Shown: positions 34,387 through 46,185, counted from the first letter of the stretch. The stretch: 64,000 nt of DNA from Mycobacterium sp. GA-2829 (GCF_001499965.1 NZ_LQIT01000022.1:23679-87678), one strand, 5' to 3'. Program-made: numbers and translations. Notes: generated by a model from the letters alone, not told the origin.

Positions 34387-36372
34387 TCAGCCCGCCGTCG
34401 CCTCGGCGGGTTCACGCCGCAACACGACGGCCGTCACGTCATCGCGATCGAGATCACCGTTCGCGCGGGCGCAGAGCGCGTCGACGAAAGCCTGTGCGCT
34501 GTTGCCGTATCGCCGCGCGCACTGCGTCACCGCCTCCGACAACTGTTCGACGGATCCGCCCCACAACTCCATCACCCCGTCGCTGACCAGAAGGATCGCG
34601 TCCCCGGGCCGGAGCTCTCCGCGCTCCTCACCCCACCCGCTGTCGAGCCCGACGGGCAGACCGCTGGACGCTGCTCGTTCCACGCGCCCGGACCCGGTGC
34701 GGACGATGAAGTGCAAGCCGTGGCCGGCGTCGGTGAACCGGAAGTCACCGGTGACGAGGTCGACGAGCACGTAGGTCAACGTGATGAACGCGCTGGTCCG
34801 CTGCAGGTCATGGTCGACGACGCCCGCGACGCGGCTCACGGCGGCCGATGGGCTGAGCTGGGGATCGTTGGAGCGCAGCGCCGCTCTGGTCGCCGCGGCG
34901 AGCATCCCGGCGCCCACGCCCTTGCCCATGACGTCACCGAGGCTGAGCACCGCGTGCGGGGCCTGCACCCGGATGTCGTAGAAGTCGCCGCCGACCTGTC
35001 TGGCGGGCACCGAGGCCGCGCCCGAACTCCATCCGGGGGTGTGCGGCAACGTACCGGGGAGCAGGGCGCGCTGCACCTCCGCGGCGCGTTCGAGTTCCTG
35101 TTCTTCGAGGCGACGTGCGCGCATCGCCTCGGTGATGTCGTAGAACTGCAGCGCAAGCGTCCTGGTTCCGCTCTCGTCGCTGATGGGGGAGATGCTGACG
35201 TTGAGGATCCGGTCGGCGTCGGTGGTCAGTGTCAGACGCGCGTTGCCTTCGGTGAGGGCATCCGCCTCGGCGGACAGCGCGGTGATCGCCTCCGTGCCGA
35301 GCAAGGCGGCGAGATCAGGCGAGGCGTCGGCCAGTCCGGGAATGATCGCGACCGCAGAGTCGTTGGCGCGCAAGACCCTCCACGACGCCGCGCCCCGTTC
35401 GGCGATCAGCATCCCGGCGACGGAGGTGTCGAAGATCCGGCGGAACAGCTCCTCGCTCTCGTTGAGGCGCTCGGCGGTCGCCCGCTCCTGCCCCACGGCG
35501 AGTGAGAGCGAGAGGAAGACCAGCACCATCGACAGCTCGAAGACCTGGAGAACGACGTTGCCGGTGTCCGGCGCGAGGAGACCGAAGGCGAACGGTCCGG
35601 TGTTGTTGGCGCTGCCCGCCGAGGCGATCACGGCGATCACCAGCATGAGGAGAACCAGTTGTCGGGTGGTCAGCCGCATGGCCACCCACACCAGCGGCAT
35701 GAACGGCAGGAACGACAGCGGCATCCCCGGGTTGAACGCGAACACGAACGTGATGAGCCCGAGCGCGATGACGACCTGGGCGACCGTCTCGCACAGGCCC
35801 GCCTGCCGCGGGCGTTTCGGCAGGTGCATGAACAGCGGAACCAGCAGCATCATCCCGGCGGCGTGCTTGGGCGCCGACGTCACCAGGCGCTCCCAAGCTT
35901 CCGCGGAATCCGCGACCAACAACGTCAGGCCCGACCCGACGAGGTCGTAGACGACCGCGGCCGAGACCACAGCCACGAGCAGGCGGCCGAGGTCCCGCGG
36001 TGCGGACAACGTCGGGAGGCGGTCGTCCCGGCCTCTGAGGATCAGAGTGCCGACGATCATCTCGAGGCCTACGGTCAGCGCAAGCGCGACCGCCAGTGGA
36101 GTCGGCCGCCCCGCCCACAGCAGCAGCGGAAAGGTGATGGTCGCCACCGCGCCGGCCAGCGCCCATACGTGTCGACGCGGGAAGCGGATGCCCAATCCGA
36201 GCGCGATTCCAGCGGCCGGCCACCACGCCGTCGAGGCGAGCGCGGTCGGCTGGGTGACCAGCGACAGCCAGCCGACCACCAGAATGGCCAGGAAACAGCC
36301 GACGACGAATGCGGCGGACGGAGTGGTCGAGCGAACCTGCTGATCTCCCAGCGCCCCCTGATCAGGATTCAC
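34387..36372 (-). CDS. MASE1-PAS-SpoIIE (PP2C-type) phosphatase
   Basis: The protein has 661 residues. Eight or so membrane helices at about 20-300 form a MASE1 sensor. A PAS-like domain follows (about 310-420, starting ESEELFRRIFDTSVAGMLIAE). Then comes a SpoIIE/PP2C phosphatase domain (about 430-655) with the metal-binding Asp residues in GGDFYDI, DVMGKGVGAGM, DAGHGLHF and DRDDVTAVVL. Such enzymes dephosphorylate anti-sigma-factor antagonists and so release alternative sigma factors. No anti-sigma or antagonist gene is nearby. Start is GTG at 36372, within an array of CCTGATCA repeats. Confidence 0.9.
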   Translation of the reverse strand: MNPDQGALGDQQVRSTTPSAAFVVGCFLAILVVGWLSLVTQPTALASTAWWPAAGIALGLGIRFPRRHVWALAGAVATITFPLLLWAGRPTPLAVALALTVGLEMIVGTLILRGRDDRLPTLSAPRDLGRLLVAVVSAAVVYDLVGSGLTLLVADSAEAWERLVTSAPKHAAGMMLLVPLFMHLPKRPRQAGLCETVAQVVIALGLITFVFAFNPGMPLSFLPFMPLVWVAMRLTTRQLVLLMLVIAVIASAGSANNTGPFAFGLLAPDTGNVVLQVFELSMVLVFLSLSLAVGQERATAERLNESEELFRRIFDTSVAGMLIAERGAASWRVLRANDSAVAIIPGLADASPDLAALLGTEAITALSAEADALTEGNARLTLTTDADRILNVSISPISDESGTRTLALQFYDITEAMRARRLEEQELERAAEVQRALLPGTLPHTPGWSSGAASVPARQVGGDFYDIRVQAPHAVLSLGDVMGKGVGAGMLAAATRAALRSNDPQLSPSAAVSRVAGVVDHDLQRTSAFITLTYVLVDLVTGDFRFTDAGHGLHFIVRTGSGRVERAASSGLPVGLDSGWGEERGELRPGDAILLVSDGVMELWGGSVEQLSEAVTQCARRYGNSAQAFVDALCARANGDLDRDDVTAVVLRREPAEATAG

Positions 36373-36396
36373 CTGATCACTTCTACACCCTGATCA
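36357..36396. promoter_or_regulatory. triple CCTGATCA repeat at the SpoIIE phosphatase start
   Basis: Identical octamers start at 36357, 36372 and 36389 (spacing 15 and 17 bp), each with the self-complementary core TGATCA. The first lies in the opening codons, the second over the GTG start, the third just upstream. The array could be an operator or a translation-blocking site. Confidence 0.5.
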
Positions 36397-36476
36397 CATC
36401 GAATGCGCGGGACTCGGGGGCGGTCGTCAAAACCGGCTGGAGAAGTGCCCCAGTTAACCGGGAGTGAGGAAGTGGG

Positions 36477-36549
36477 TGCCCCCGGCAGGATTCGAACCTG
36501 CGGCCTTCTGCTCCGGAGGCAGACGCTCTATCCCCTGAGCTACGGGGGC
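36477..36549 (-). tRNA. tRNA-Arg (anticodon CCG)
   Basis: On the minus strand a full cloverleaf is visible. The 7-bp acceptor stem is GCCCCCG with CGGGGGC, then TAGCTCAGGGGATAGAGC for the D arm, an anticodon loop reading CCG flanked by CT and GA, and a T arm GCAGGTTCGAATCCTGC. CCA is not encoded. It lies 104 bp upstream of, and divergent from, argS, as in M. tuberculosis (argV). Confidence 0.97.
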
Positions 36550-36653
36550 GCTTTCGTTGAAGAACTGCGCCGTTGGGCGTGCACAGCGTAACGCATCCCG
36601 GCGACGGATACGGATTCGGGCGTTGACCACCCCAGACCATAGGATGGACCCCC

Positions 36654-38306
36654 GTGACACCCGCCGACCTCGCCGAGCTGCTCAGGACCACCGCGACCGC
36701 TGTGTTGACCGAGCGCGGCCTCGACACCGCCGCCCTGCCCGCGAGTGTCACGGTCGAGCGTCCCCGCAACCCCGAGCACGGCGACTACGCCACCAACGTG
36801 GCGCTGCAGCTCGGCAAGAAGGTCGGCGCGAACCCCCGGGAACTCGCGGGCTGGCTCGCCGAGGCCCTGACCGCGGCCACCGGCATCGCCTCGGCCGAGG
36901 TGGCCGGACCGGGCTTTGTGAACCTGCGCATCGAGGCGTCGGCGCAGAACGTGATCGTCGGAGACATCATCACCGCGGGCACGGGCTACGGGCACTCCGC
37001 GGATCTGGCCGACCGCAGCGTCAACCTCGAATTCGTCTCGGCCAACCCGACCGGACCCATCCACATCGGCGGCACCCGCTGGGCCGCCGTCGGCGATGCG
37101 CTGGGCCGGCTGCTCGCCACCCAGGGGGCGGCCGTCACCCGGGAGTACTACTTCAACGACCACGGCTCCCAGATCGACCGGTTCGTCAACTCGCTGATCG
37201 CCGCCGCCAAGGGCGAGCCCACCCCCGAGGACGGTTACGCGGGCACCTACATCGGCGACATCGCCGCCCAGGTGCTCGCCAAGGATCCCGGTGCTCTCGA
37301 GCTGCCCGAGGACCAGATGCGGGAGGCGTTCCGGGCCATCGGCGTCGACCTGATGTTCGACCACATCAAGCTCTCGCTGCACGAATTCGGCACCGACTTC
37401 GACGTTTTCACCCACGAAGACTCGATGCACACCAGCGGGCGCGTCGACGAGGCGATCGCGAAGCTGCGCGACAACGGCGCGATCTACGAGAAGGACGGCG
37501 CCACCTGGCTGCGCACCACCGACTTCGGTGACGACAAGGACCGTGTCGTCATCAAGAGCGACGGCAACCCCGCCTACATCGCCGGCGATCTGGCCTACTT
37601 CCTGGACAAGCGGCAGCGCGGTTTCGACCTGTGCATCTACATGCTCGGCGCCGACCACCACGGCTACATCGCGCGGCTCAAGGCCGCCGCGGCCGCGCTC
37701 GGCGACGATCCGGACACCGTCGAGGTCCTGATCGGCCAGATGGTCAACCTCGTGCGCGACGGCCAGCCGGTCCGGATGAGCAAGCGGGCGGGCACCGTCA
37801 TCACCCTCGACGACCTCGTCGAGGCCATCGGCGTCGACGCCGCCCGCTACGTGCTGATCCGCTCGTCGGTGGACAGCCCGATCGACATCGACCTCGAGTT
37901 GTGGTCGTCGGCCTCCAACGAGAACCCGGTCTACTACGTGCAATACGCGCACGCGCGGATGTCGGCACTGGCCCGTAACGCCGCAGATCTCGGCGTCGTC
38001 GCCGACACCGGGCATCTCGATCTGCTCACCCACGACAAAGAGGGCACGCTGATCCGCAACCTCGGCGAGTTTCCCCGGGTGCTGCAGACCGCGGCCGCGC
38101 TGCGCGAACCGCACCGGGTCTGCCGCTACCTCGAGGATCTCGCGGGCGACTACCACCGGTTCTACGACTCCTGCCGGGTGCTGCCCCAGGGTGACGAGGA
38201 ACCCGCGGATCTGCACCGGGCCCGGCTCGCACTGTGTCAGGCGACCCGGCAGGTCGTTGCGAACGGGCTGGCGATCCTCGGCGTGAGCGCACCGGAGCGG
38301 ATGTGA
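36654..38306 (+). CDS. argS: arginyl-tRNA synthetase
   Basis: The 550-residue class I synthetase charges tRNA-Arg. HIGH-type motif HIGGTRWAA follows SANPTGP; the KMSKS-type motif is VRMSKRAGT; the C-terminal DALR anticodon-binding domain is present (about 430-550). The start is GTG at 36654. TAGGAT at 36640-36645 lies eight bases upstream, so a short-leader or leaderless mRNA is likely. The stop overlaps the lysA start (ATGTGA). Confidence 0.97.
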   Translation: MTPADLAELLRTTATAVLTERGLDTAALPASVTVERPRNPEHGDYATNVALQLGKKVGANPRELAGWLAEALTAATGIASAEVAGPGFVNLRIEASAQNVIVGDIITAGTGYGHSADLADRSVNLEFVSANPTGPIHIGGTRWAAVGDALGRLLATQGAAVTREYYFNDHGSQIDRFVNSLIAAAKGEPTPEDGYAGTYIGDIAAQVLAKDPGALELPEDQMREAFRAIGVDLMFDHIKLSLHEFGTDFDVFTHEDSMHTSGRVDEAIAKLRDNGAIYEKDGATWLRTTDFGDDKDRVVIKSDGNPAYIAGDLAYFLDKRQRGFDLCIYMLGADHHGYIARLKAAAAALGDDPDTVEVLIGQMVNLVRDGQPVRMSKRAGTVITLDDLVEAIGVDAARYVLIRSSVDSPIDIDLELWSSASNENPVYYVQYAHARMSALARNAADLGVVADTGHLDLLTHDKEGTLIRNLGEFPRVLQTAAALREPHRVCRYLEDLAGDYHRFYDSCRVLPQGDEEPADLHRARLALCQATRQVVANGLAILGVSAPERM

Positions 38307-39730
38307 ACGCCCATCCCGCCGGACCCCGGCACGCCGAAGAGATCCACCACGGTGGCGCCCCGCCGCGTCCGGGCTCCCCGGCCGAGGTGCTGCAGATCGC
38401 CCCGAATGTGTGGCCTCGCAACGCGGTTCGCGGTGACGACGGGGTGGTGTCGATCGCCGGTGTCGCGGTCACCGACATCGCCGCCGAATTCGGCACCCCG
38501 GTCTTCATCGTCGACGAGGACGACTTCCGGTCACGCTGCCGCGAGATCTCCGCGGCCTTCGGGGGCGGCGAGTACGTGCGTTACGCCGCAAAGGCCTTCC
38601 TGTGCACCGAGGTGGCGCGCTGGATCGACGAGGAGGGGCTCGCCCTCGACGTCGCCAGCGGCGGCGAACTCGCCGTCGCGCTGCGCGCCGGTTTCCCCGC
38701 GGGGCGGATCGCGTTGCACGGCAACAACAAATCGCATGTCGAGCTGACGCAGGCCGTCGAGTCGGGCGTCGGGCACGTCGTCGTCGACTCGATGATGGAG
38801 ATCGACCGGCTGGACAAGATCGCCGCCGCGGCGGGCACCGTGCAAGACGTGCTGATCCGCGTCACCGTCGGCGTGGAAGCCCATACCCACGAGTTCATCT
38901 CGACCGCCCACGAGGACCAGAAGTTCGGACTGTCGCTGGCCAGCGGCGCCGCCCTGGCCGCGGTGCGGCGGGTGTTCGAGACCGACCACCTGCGGTTGGT
39001 GGGCCTGCACAGCCACATCGGCTCCCAGATCTTCGACGTGGCGGGGTTCGAGATCGCCGCCCACCGCGTGATCGGCCTGCTGCGCGACGTGGTCGCCGAG
39101 TTCGGCGTCGACAAGACCGCGCAGATGGACACCGTCGACCTCGGTGGCGGTCTCGGCATCTCCTATCTGCCGCAGGACGATCCGCCGCCGGTGGCCGACC
39201 TCGCCGCCAAGCTGACCGCGATCGTGCGCGAGGAGTCCGCCGCCGCGGGTCTGCCCGCCCCGAAACTCGTGGTCGAACCGGGCCGCGCGATCGCCGGGCC
39301 GGGCACGATCACGCTCTACGAGGTGGGCACCGTCAAGGACGTGGCCATCGCCGCCGACCGGCATCGCCGCTACGTCAGCGTCGACGGTGGCATGAGCGAC
39401 AACATCCGCACCTCGCTGTACGGCGCCGAATACGACGTCCGGTTGATCTCGCGCACCAGCGACGCCGACCCCGCGCTGAGCCGGGTCGTCGGAAAGCATT
39501 GCGAGAGCGGCGACATCGTCGTGCGCGACACCTGGATCTCCGGCGACGTGACGCCGGGGGATCTGCTCGGTGTGGCCGCGACCGGTGCGTACTGCTATTC
39601 GATGTCGAGCCGTTACAACCTGATCGGCCGTCCCGCGGTGGTGGCGGTGCGCGACGGGCACGCGCGCCTGATCCTGCGCCGCGAGACGGTCGACGATCTG
39701 TTGAGTCTGGAAGTGAGTGGTGATGAGTAA
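38303..39730 (+). CDS. lysA: diaminopimelate decarboxylase
   Basis: The 475-residue PLP enzyme makes the last step of lysine synthesis from meso-diaminopimelate. The PLP Lys is in [18 protein letters not shown], the glycine-rich [10 protein letters not shown] and the substrate-binding CESGD are present. The GTG at 38303 overlaps the argS stop and gives the long N-terminal extension seen in mycobacterial LysA. Its end overlaps the hom start by eight bases. Confidence 0.96.
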   Translation: MNAHPAGPRHAEEIHHGGAPPRPGSPAEVLQIAPNVWPRNAVRGDDGVVSIAGVAVTDIAAEFGTPVFIVDEDDFRSRCREISAAFGGGEYVRYAAKAFLCTEVARWIDEEGLALDVASGGELAVALRAGFPAGRIALHGNNKSHVELTQAVESGVGHVVVDSMMEIDRLDKIAAAAGTVQDVLIRVTVGVEAHTHEFISTAHEDQKFGLSLASGAALAAVRRVFETDHLRLVGLHSHIGSQIFDVAGFEIAAHRVIGLLRDVVAEFGVDKTAQMDTVDLGGGLGISYLPQDDPPPVADLAAKLTAIVREESAAAGLPAPKLVVEPGRAIAGPGTITLYEVGTVKDVAIAADRHRRYVSVDGGMSDNIRTSLYGAEYDVRLISRTSDADPALSRVVGKHCESGDIVVRDTWISGDVTPGDLLGVAATGAYCYSMSSRYNLIGRPAVVAVRDGHARLILRRETVDDLLSLEVSGDE

Positions 39731-41045
39731 CGAGAAGCCGGTAGGCGTAGCGGTTCTGGGCCTGGGCAATGTGGGCGGCGAAGTCGTCCGCATCATCGAG
39801 CAGAGCGCAGCCGACCTCGCCGCACGCGTCGGCGCCCCGCTGGTGCTGCGCGGGGTGGGTGTGCGCCGGGTGGCCGACGACCGCGGTGTGCCCGCCGATC
39901 TGCTCACCGACAACATCGAGGAACTGGTGTCGCGTGAGGACGTCGACATCGTCGTCGAGGTGATGGGCCCGGTCGAACCGGCGCGCAAGGCCATCCTCTC
40001 CGCACTCGAGCAGGGCAAGTCGGTGGTCACCGCGAACAAGGCGCTGATGGCCCAGTCCGCCGGTGAACTGGCCCAGGCCGCCGAATCCGCCCGCGTCGAC
40101 CTGTACTTCGAGGCCGCGGTGGCGGGTGCGATCCCGGTGATCCGCCCGCTGACCCAGTCGCTGGCCGGCGACTCCGTGCTCAAGGTCGCCGGAATCGTCA
40201 ACGGCACAACGAATTACATCCTCTCGGCGATGAACGACACCGGTGCCGACTACGCCGACGCCCTGGCCGACGCCAGCGCGCTCGGATACGCCGAGGCCGA
40301 TCCGACCGCCGATGTCGAGGGGTACGACGCCGCAGCCAAGGCCGCCATCCTGGCCTCCATCGCCTTCCACACCCGGGTCACCGCCGACGACGTCCACCGC
40401 GAGGGCATCACCCGCGTCTCCGCCGAGGATTTCCAATCCGCCCGCGCGCTGGGTTGCACGATCAAACTGCTGGCGATCTGCGAACGACTCACCGCCGACG
40501 GCGCGCAGCAGACCGTGTCGGCGCGCGTCTACCCGGCGTTGGTCCCGCTGGACCACCCGCTGGCGGCGGTCAACGGCGCCTTCAACGCGGTGGTCGTCGA
40601 GGCGGAGGCCGCGGGCCGGTTGATGTTCTACGGGCAGGGCGCAGGCGGTGCGCCGACCGCGTCCGCGGTGATGGGGGACCTCGTGATGGCCGCGCGTAAC
40701 CGGGTCCAGGGTGGCCGCGGGCCGCGCGAGTCGAAGTACGCCAAGCTGCCGGTTTCGCCGATCGGGGTCATCCCGACGCGCTACTACGTCAACATGAACG
40801 TCGCCGATCGCCCCGGTGTGTTGTCCTCGGTCGCAGCGGAATTCGCCAAGCGTGAGGTCAGTATCGCCGAGGTGCGCCAGGAGGGCGTCGTCGACGAGGG
40901 CGGCCAGCCCTGCGGCGCGCGCATCGTCGTGGTCACCCACCGTGCGACCGATGCCGCACTCTCCGAAACCGTCTCGGCCCTGGCCGATCTCGACGCCGTG
41001 CAGAGCGTGAACAGCGTGCTGCGCATGGAAGGAACGAACGAATGA
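39723..41045 (+). CDS. hom: homoserine dehydrogenase
   Basis: The 440-residue enzyme reduces aspartate semialdehyde to homoserine. N-terminal Rossmann motif [13 protein letters not shown], catalytic domain with [11 protein letters not shown] and the substrate Lys region, and a C-terminal ACT domain (about 350-425, [18 protein letters not shown]) for feedback by threonine. The ATG at 39723 is preferred over the GTG at 39717; GGAAGTGAG precedes it. It overlaps lysA and thrC (ATGA), so one operon is expected. Confidence 0.96.
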   Translation: MSNEKPVGVAVLGLGNVGGEVVRIIEQSAADLAARVGAPLVLRGVGVRRVADDRGVPADLLTDNIEELVSREDVDIVVEVMGPVEPARKAILSALEQGKSVVTANKALMAQSAGELAQAAESARVDLYFEAAVAGAIPVIRPLTQSLAGDSVLKVAGIVNGTTNYILSAMNDTGADYADALADASALGYAEADPTADVEGYDAAAKAAILASIAFHTRVTADDVHREGITRVSAEDFQSARALGCTIKLLAICERLTADGAQQTVSARVYPALVPLDHPLAAVNGAFNAVVVEAEAAGRLMFYGQGAGGAPTASAVMGDLVMAARNRVQGGRGPRESKYAKLPVSPIGVIPTRYYVNMNVADRPGVLSSVAAEFAKREVSIAEVRQEGVVDEGGQPCGARIVVVTHRATDAALSETVSALADLDAVQSVNSVLRMEGTNE

Positions 41046-42124
41046 GCACGCCCGTCAACGCGGTGCACCGGCCCTGGCCGGGTCTGATCGAGGCCTACCG
41101 CGACCGGTTGCCCGTCGGCGCCGACTGGACGCCCGTCACCCTGCTCGAGGGCGGTACCCCGCTCATCCACGCAAAGCGGCTCAGTGAGTTGACCGGCTGC
41201 ACAGTGCATCTCAAGGTCGAGGGCCTCAACCCGACCGGATCGTTCAAGGACCGCGGCATGACCGTGGCCGTCACCGAATCGGCGGCCAGCGGTAAGCAGG
41301 CGGTGCTGTGCGCGTCGACCGGCAACACCTCGGCCTCGGCGGCGGCGTACGCGGCGCGGGCCGGCATCACCTGCGCGGTGCTGATCCCGCAGGGCAAGAT
41401 CGCGATGGGCAAGCTCGCCCAGGCGGTCATGCACGGCGCCAAGATCATCCAGATCGACGGCAACTTCGACGACTGCCTGGAACTGGCCCGGAAGCTGACC
41501 GCCGACTTCACCACCGTCGCGCTGGTCAACTCGGTGAACCCGTACCGCATCGAGGGGCAGAAGACCGCCGCATTCGAGATCGTCGACGCGCTCGGCACCG
41601 CTCCCGACGTGCACGCCCTGCCGGTGGGCAACGCGGGCAACATCACCGCGTACTGGAAGGGTTACACCGAGTACCACCGCGACGGGCTGTCCGACCGCCT
41701 GCCGCGCATGCTCGGGACCCAGGCCGCGGGTGCCGCTCCGCTGGTCAGCGGTGAACCCGTCAAGAACCCCGAGACGATCGCGACCGCGATTCGCATCGGC
41801 GCACCCGCGTCGTGGTCGTCGGCCGTGGAGGCCCAACAGCAGTCCGACGGCCGGTTCCTGGCCGCCACCGACGAGGAGATCCTGGCCGCTTACCACCTGG
41901 TGGCCCGCGCCGAGGGCGTGTTCGTGGAACCGGCGTCGGCGGCCAGCATCGCCGGTCTGCTCAAGTCCATCGAGGACGGCTGGGTCGCCAAGGGTTCGAC
42001 CGTGGTGTGCACCGTCACCGGTAACGGCCTCAAGGACCCCGACACCGCGCTCAAGGGCATGCCCACCGTCACGCCGCTGGCGGTGGACCCAGTGGCGGTG
42101 GCGGCCGAGCTCGGTCTGGTCTGA
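41042..42124 (+). CDS. thrC: threonine synthase
   Basis: The 360-residue fold-type II PLP enzyme converts O-phosphohomoserine to threonine. The PLP Lys lies in [30 protein letters not shown] and the glycine-rich [15 protein letters not shown] bind the cofactor phosphate. Start ATG overlaps the hom stop by four bases. thrB follows after six bases. Confidence 0.96.
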   Translation: MSTPVNAVHRPWPGLIEAYRDRLPVGADWTPVTLLEGGTPLIHAKRLSELTGCTVHLKVEGLNPTGSFKDRGMTVAVTESAASGKQAVLCASTGNTSASAAAYAARAGITCAVLIPQGKIAMGKLAQAVMHGAKIIQIDGNFDDCLELARKLTADFTTVALVNSVNPYRIEGQKTAAFEIVDALGTAPDVHALPVGNAGNITAYWKGYTEYHRDGLSDRLPRMLGTQAAGAAPLVSGEPVKNPETIATAIRIGAPASWSSAVEAQQQSDGRFLAATDEEILAAYHLVARAEGVFVEPASAASIAGLLKSIEDGWVAKGSTVVCTVTGNGLKDPDTALKGMPTVTPLAVDPVAVAAELGLV

Positions 42125-43081
<957 letters not shown>

Positions 43082-43116
43082 GGTTTGACACGCGTCACGC
43101 GAGTTGCGGGGGTTTC

Positions 43117-43145
43117 TTGCTTCCAGCACGTAAGCGGGTTATTCT
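43117..43145 (+). promoter_or_regulatory. predicted promoter of rho
   Basis: TTGCTT (43117-43122) and TATTCT (43140-43145) are separated by 17 bp, a good housekeeping-sigma fit. This would give a rho leader of about 220 bases. A perfect TTGACA also occurs at 43085-43090 but has no -10 at the right distance. Confidence 0.55.
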
Positions 43146-43373
43146 CGCTTTCGTCCAGCAATCGCAGCGTCTCTGCCTGCGCCGACACTAGGACGACCCT
43201 CATCTTTCCCGTGTTTCACTCGTGGACCGACGGTTCGCCCAGTGGCGGCGGATCCCGGCGATCACCGTTGCACAGCCGACGGTGGAACCTTCGCGTTCGG
43301 CGAATCGCCTGAACGCCGAGGACATTTTGAGCCCTCGCGCAAACGCAATCAGCGAGGGAAAGAAAGGAATTCC
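43146..43373 (+). other. long rho 5' leader
   Basis: About 220 bases between the predicted promoter and the GTG start of rho without a gene. Long leaders before rho are known in other bacteria and serve autoregulation by Rho-dependent attenuation. Here the leader is C-rich in places (TCCCGGCGATCACCG region), which fits that idea but does not prove it. Confidence 0.4.
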
Positions 43374-45401
43374 GTGACCGATACGGACCTCTTCACGGCC
43401 GACAGCGCGCAGCGAACAGATTCGCCGAGCGTCGTGACCGCAGACTCTTCTACGGCGTCGGAGGCCCCGGCCGTCACCACGACGACCGCGGAGACCGCCC
43501 CGGGCGCCGATGTGGCGTCGGGTGACCGCGCCACCTCCCTGACCTCGATGGTGCTCCCCGAACTGCGTGTGCTGGCACGCCAGATCGGCGTAGAAGGCGC
43601 CTCCGGGATGCGCAAGAGCGAATTGATCGCCGCGATCCGCGAACGCCGCGGCGACGGCGGCGGCGTCAAGGCCGACTCCAAGGACGACTCCAAGGCCGAC
43701 ACCGCCGAGGCGCCGCAGACACCGCCGCGCCGCGAACGTCGCACCGCATCGCGCCAGGCCGGTTCCGCCGCGCCCAAGGCCGAGACCGCGGAGGCCGCCG
43801 CGCCGGCCGAGCAGCCCGCCGCCGAACAGCCCGCCGAGGCCAAGAACGACGGCAAGACCGAGGCCAAGGCCGAGCCGAAGGCCGAGCGCGCCAAGTCCGA
43901 GCGCCCGAAGGCGGACAAGACCGCTGAGCAGGCCGCGCCCGAGCAGCAGCCCAAGGGCGATCAGCCGAAGGGCGACCAGCCCAGGGGCGAGCAGCGCCGA
44001 GCCAAGGGCGACCAGTCCGACGGCAAGTCCGACGACCGGTCCGACAACGACCAGCAGCAGGGCCGCGGCAACAACGACCGCAACGCCGACCGGAACAACG
44101 ACCGGAACTCCGACCGCAACCGGGACAATTCCGACGACGAGGACGGCGAAGGCCGCGGCGGGCGCCGCGGACGCCGGTTCCGCGACCGCAGGCGCCGTGA
44201 GCGCGGCGGCGAGGGCGGGGGCGGTGGCGAAACCGAGATCCGCGAGGACGACGTCGTCCAGCCGGTCGCCGGCATCCTCGACGTGCTCGACAACTACGCG
44301 TTCGTCCGGACCTCGGGATACCTGCCCGGGCCGAACGACGTCTACGTGTCGATGAACATGGTGCGCAAGAACGGCCTGCGCCGCGGTGACGCCGTCACAG
44401 GGGCGGTCAAGGTGCCCAAGGAGGGCGAAGGCGGCGGGCAGAACCCGCGCCAGAAGTTCAACCCGCTGGTGCGGCTGGACAGCGTCAACGGCGGCCCCGT
44501 CGAAGACGCCAGGAAGCGCCCCGAATTCGGCAAGCTCACCCCGCTCTACCCGAATCAGCGGCTGCGCCTGGAGACCACTCCGGAGAAGATGACCACCCGC
44601 GTCATCGACCTGATCATGCCGATCGGCAAGGGGCAGCGCGCGCTGATCGTGTCGCCGCCGAAGGCCGGTAAGACCACGATCATGCAGGACATCGCCAACG
44701 CGATCACCCGCAACAACCCGGAATGCCACCTGATGGTGGTGCTCGTCGACGAGCGTCCGGAAGAGGTCACCGACATGCAGCGCTCGGTCAAGGGTGAGGT
44801 CATCGCCTCCACCTTCGACCGGCCGCCGTCCGACCACACCACCGTCGCCGAACTGGCCATCGAGCGCGCCAAGCGCCTGGTGGAGCAGGGCAAGGACGTC
44901 GTGGTGCTGCTGGACTCGATCACCCGCCTCGGGCGCGCCTACAACAACGCCTCCCCGGCGTCGGGCCGCATCCTGTCCGGTGGTGTGGACTCGACCGCGC
45001 TGTACCCGCCGAAGCGCTTCCTCGGCGCCGCGCGCAACATCGAGGAGGGCGGCTCGCTGACCATCGTCGCGACCGCGATGGTGGAGACCGGCTCGACCGG
45101 TGACACCGTCATCTTCGAGGAGTTCAAGGGCACGGGTAACGCCGAGCTCAAGCTCGATCGCAAGATCGCCGAGCGCCGGGTGTTCCCGGCCGTGGACGTC
45201 AACCCGTCGGGCACCCGCAAGGACGAGCTGCTGCTCGGCCCCGACGAGTTCGCGATCGTGCACAAGCTGCGCCGCGTGCTGTCGGGTCTCGACAGCCATC
45301 AGGCCATCGATCTGCTGATGAGCCAGCTGCGCAAGACCAAGACGAACTACGAGTTCCTGGTGCAGGTCTCCAAGACCGCACCCGGGTCCGACAACGACTG
45401 A
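43374..45401 (+). CDS. rho: transcription termination factor Rho
   Basis: The 675-residue protein has a Rho N-terminal helical domain (about 58-95). A large, mostly charged insert follows (about 95-285), typical of actinobacteria, with alternating Lys/Ala/Glu, Asn/Asp/Arg and finally Arg/Gly-rich parts; it binds RNA in relatives. Then come the cold-shock RNA-binding domain and the hexameric ATPase (Walker A PPKAGKTTIMQ, Walker B VVVLLDSITR, Q-loop and R-loop regions). The GTG at 43374 has AAAGGAA upstream; the longer open frame lacks family residues. An intrinsic terminator follows. Confidence 0.95.
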   Translation: MTDTDLFTADSAQRTDSPSVVTADSSTASEAPAVTTTTAETAPGADVASGDRATSLTSMVLPELRVLARQIGVEGASGMRKSELIAAIRERRGDGGGVKADSKDDSKADTAEAPQTPPRRERRTASRQAGSAAPKAETAEAAAPAEQPAAEQPAEAKNDGKTEAKAEPKAERAKSERPKADKTAEQAAPEQQPKGDQPKGDQPRGEQRRAKGDQSDGKSDDRSDNDQQQGRGNNDRNADRNNDRNSDRNRDNSDDEDGEGRGGRRGRRFRDRRRRERGGEGGGGGETEIREDDVVQPVAGILDVLDNYAFVRTSGYLPGPNDVYVSMNMVRKNGLRRGDAVTGAVKVPKEGEGGGQNPRQKFNPLVRLDSVNGGPVEDARKRPEFGKLTPLYPNQRLRLETTPEKMTTRVIDLIMPIGKGQRALIVSPPKAGKTTIMQDIANAITRNNPECHLMVVLVDERPEEVTDMQRSVKGEVIASTFDRPPSDHTTVAELAIERAKRLVEQGKDVVVLLDSITRLGRAYNNASPASGRILSGGVDSTALYPPKRFLGAARNIEEGGSLTIVATAMVETGSTGDTVIFEEFKGTGNAELKLDRKIAERRVFPAVDVNPSGTRKDELLLGPDEFAIVHKLRRVLSGLDSHQAIDLLMSQLRKTKTNYEFLVQVSKTAPGSDND

Positions 45402-45414
45402 CCCGTCGTACGAG

Positions 45415-45450
45415 AAGGCCCCCACCGCTCTCAGCGGGTGGGGGCCTTTT
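45415..45450 (+). terminator. intrinsic terminator after rho
   Basis: AAGGCCCCCACC... (45415-45429) pairs with 45433-45448 through a 15-bp stem with one bulged base and a 3-base loop, ending in CCTTTT. It lies 13 bp after the rho stop and also just past the end of the convergent TetR gene. Confidence 0.85.
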
Positions 45451-45460
45451 CGCTTGTCGG

Positions 45461-46066
45461 TCAGTCGACGGGGGCCGTCGTGAGACCCGGCATCACATAG
45501 CGCCGGACGTGGCGCAGCAGCGCGACCGGGTCGCCGGGGTCGAGCGTGTTGCCCGGCACCGTGGCCAGTGAGATCAGCGACCGCGCCACCCATTCCGAGG
45601 CTTCGGGGATGTCGGTGGCCGAGTGGATCTCGCCGCGGTCGCGGGCGGCGAGCAGGTAGCGGCTCCAGAATTCGGCCAGGTCGGGCACCAAACCCTGGAC
45701 GCCGGCTCCGGCACAGGCGGCGAACTCCTCGGGTTCCTCCAGCCGCAGCTTCATGAGCAGGGCGCCGGGGTCGTCGTAGGCGCGACGCCCGTGCCGGATG
45801 CCGGCGACGATCTGGGCGGCGAGCCCGTCGATGGGTTCGAGCAGCGCGTGCGCCTCCGACCAGTACGCCTCGTCGAGGCGCACGATCGCCGCGCCCAGCA
45901 GCGACGCCTTGTCCGGGAAGTGTCGGTACAGCCATCCGCGGGAGACCCCGGCGGACTCGGCGACCTCGGAGACCGTGGTGGCGCGAATTCCCTTGGCGCG
46001 CAAGCAGGCTTCCGCGGCGTCGATCAGGCGGTCGCGCACCGTTTGCGGGGGCGTGGTCGTCGTCAC
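45461..46066 (-). CDS. TetR-family transcriptional regulator
   Basis: The 201-residue protein has an N-terminal helix-turn-helix (TTVSEVAESAGVSRGWLYRHFPDKASLL) and a variable C-terminal ligand domain. It is divergent from the acyl-CoA synthetase gene across 143 bp that contains an imperfect palindrome, so control of that gene and of itself is likely. A fatty-acyl or related ligand is a guess from context. Confidence 0.9.
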   Translation of the reverse strand: MTTTTPPQTVRDRLIDAAEACLRAKGIRATTVSEVAESAGVSRGWLYRHFPDKASLLGAAIVRLDEAYWSEAHALLEPIDGLAAQIVAGIRHGRRAYDDPGALLMKLRLEEPEEFAACAGAGVQGLVPDLAEFWSRYLLAARDRGEIHSATDIPEASEWVARSLISLATVPGNTLDPGDPVALLRHVRRYVMPGLTTAPVD

Positions 46067-46167
46067 CGGGTTCGGGTCCTCCTTCGCGCATTCCGCCGCG
46101 CAGGCAACCGCGACGTGTGCATTCTGCTACAGGCGTTGCGCCACGGTGGGCAGGCCGAACATGGTAG

Positions 46168-46185
46168 ACACATTTGCGAATCTGT
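46168..46185. promoter_or_regulatory. candidate TetR operator
   Basis: ACACATT, TGCG, AATCTGT: arms of seven with six matches around a 4-base centre, 25 bp upstream of the acyl-CoA synthetase start and in the TetR divergent region. Its size suits a TetR dimer. Confidence 0.45.

Noticed and set aside
43085..43090. perfect TTGACA after thrB as the rho -35
   Set aside because: No TANNNT occurs 16-19 bp downstream; the TTGCTT-TATTCT pair at 43117-43145 fits better.
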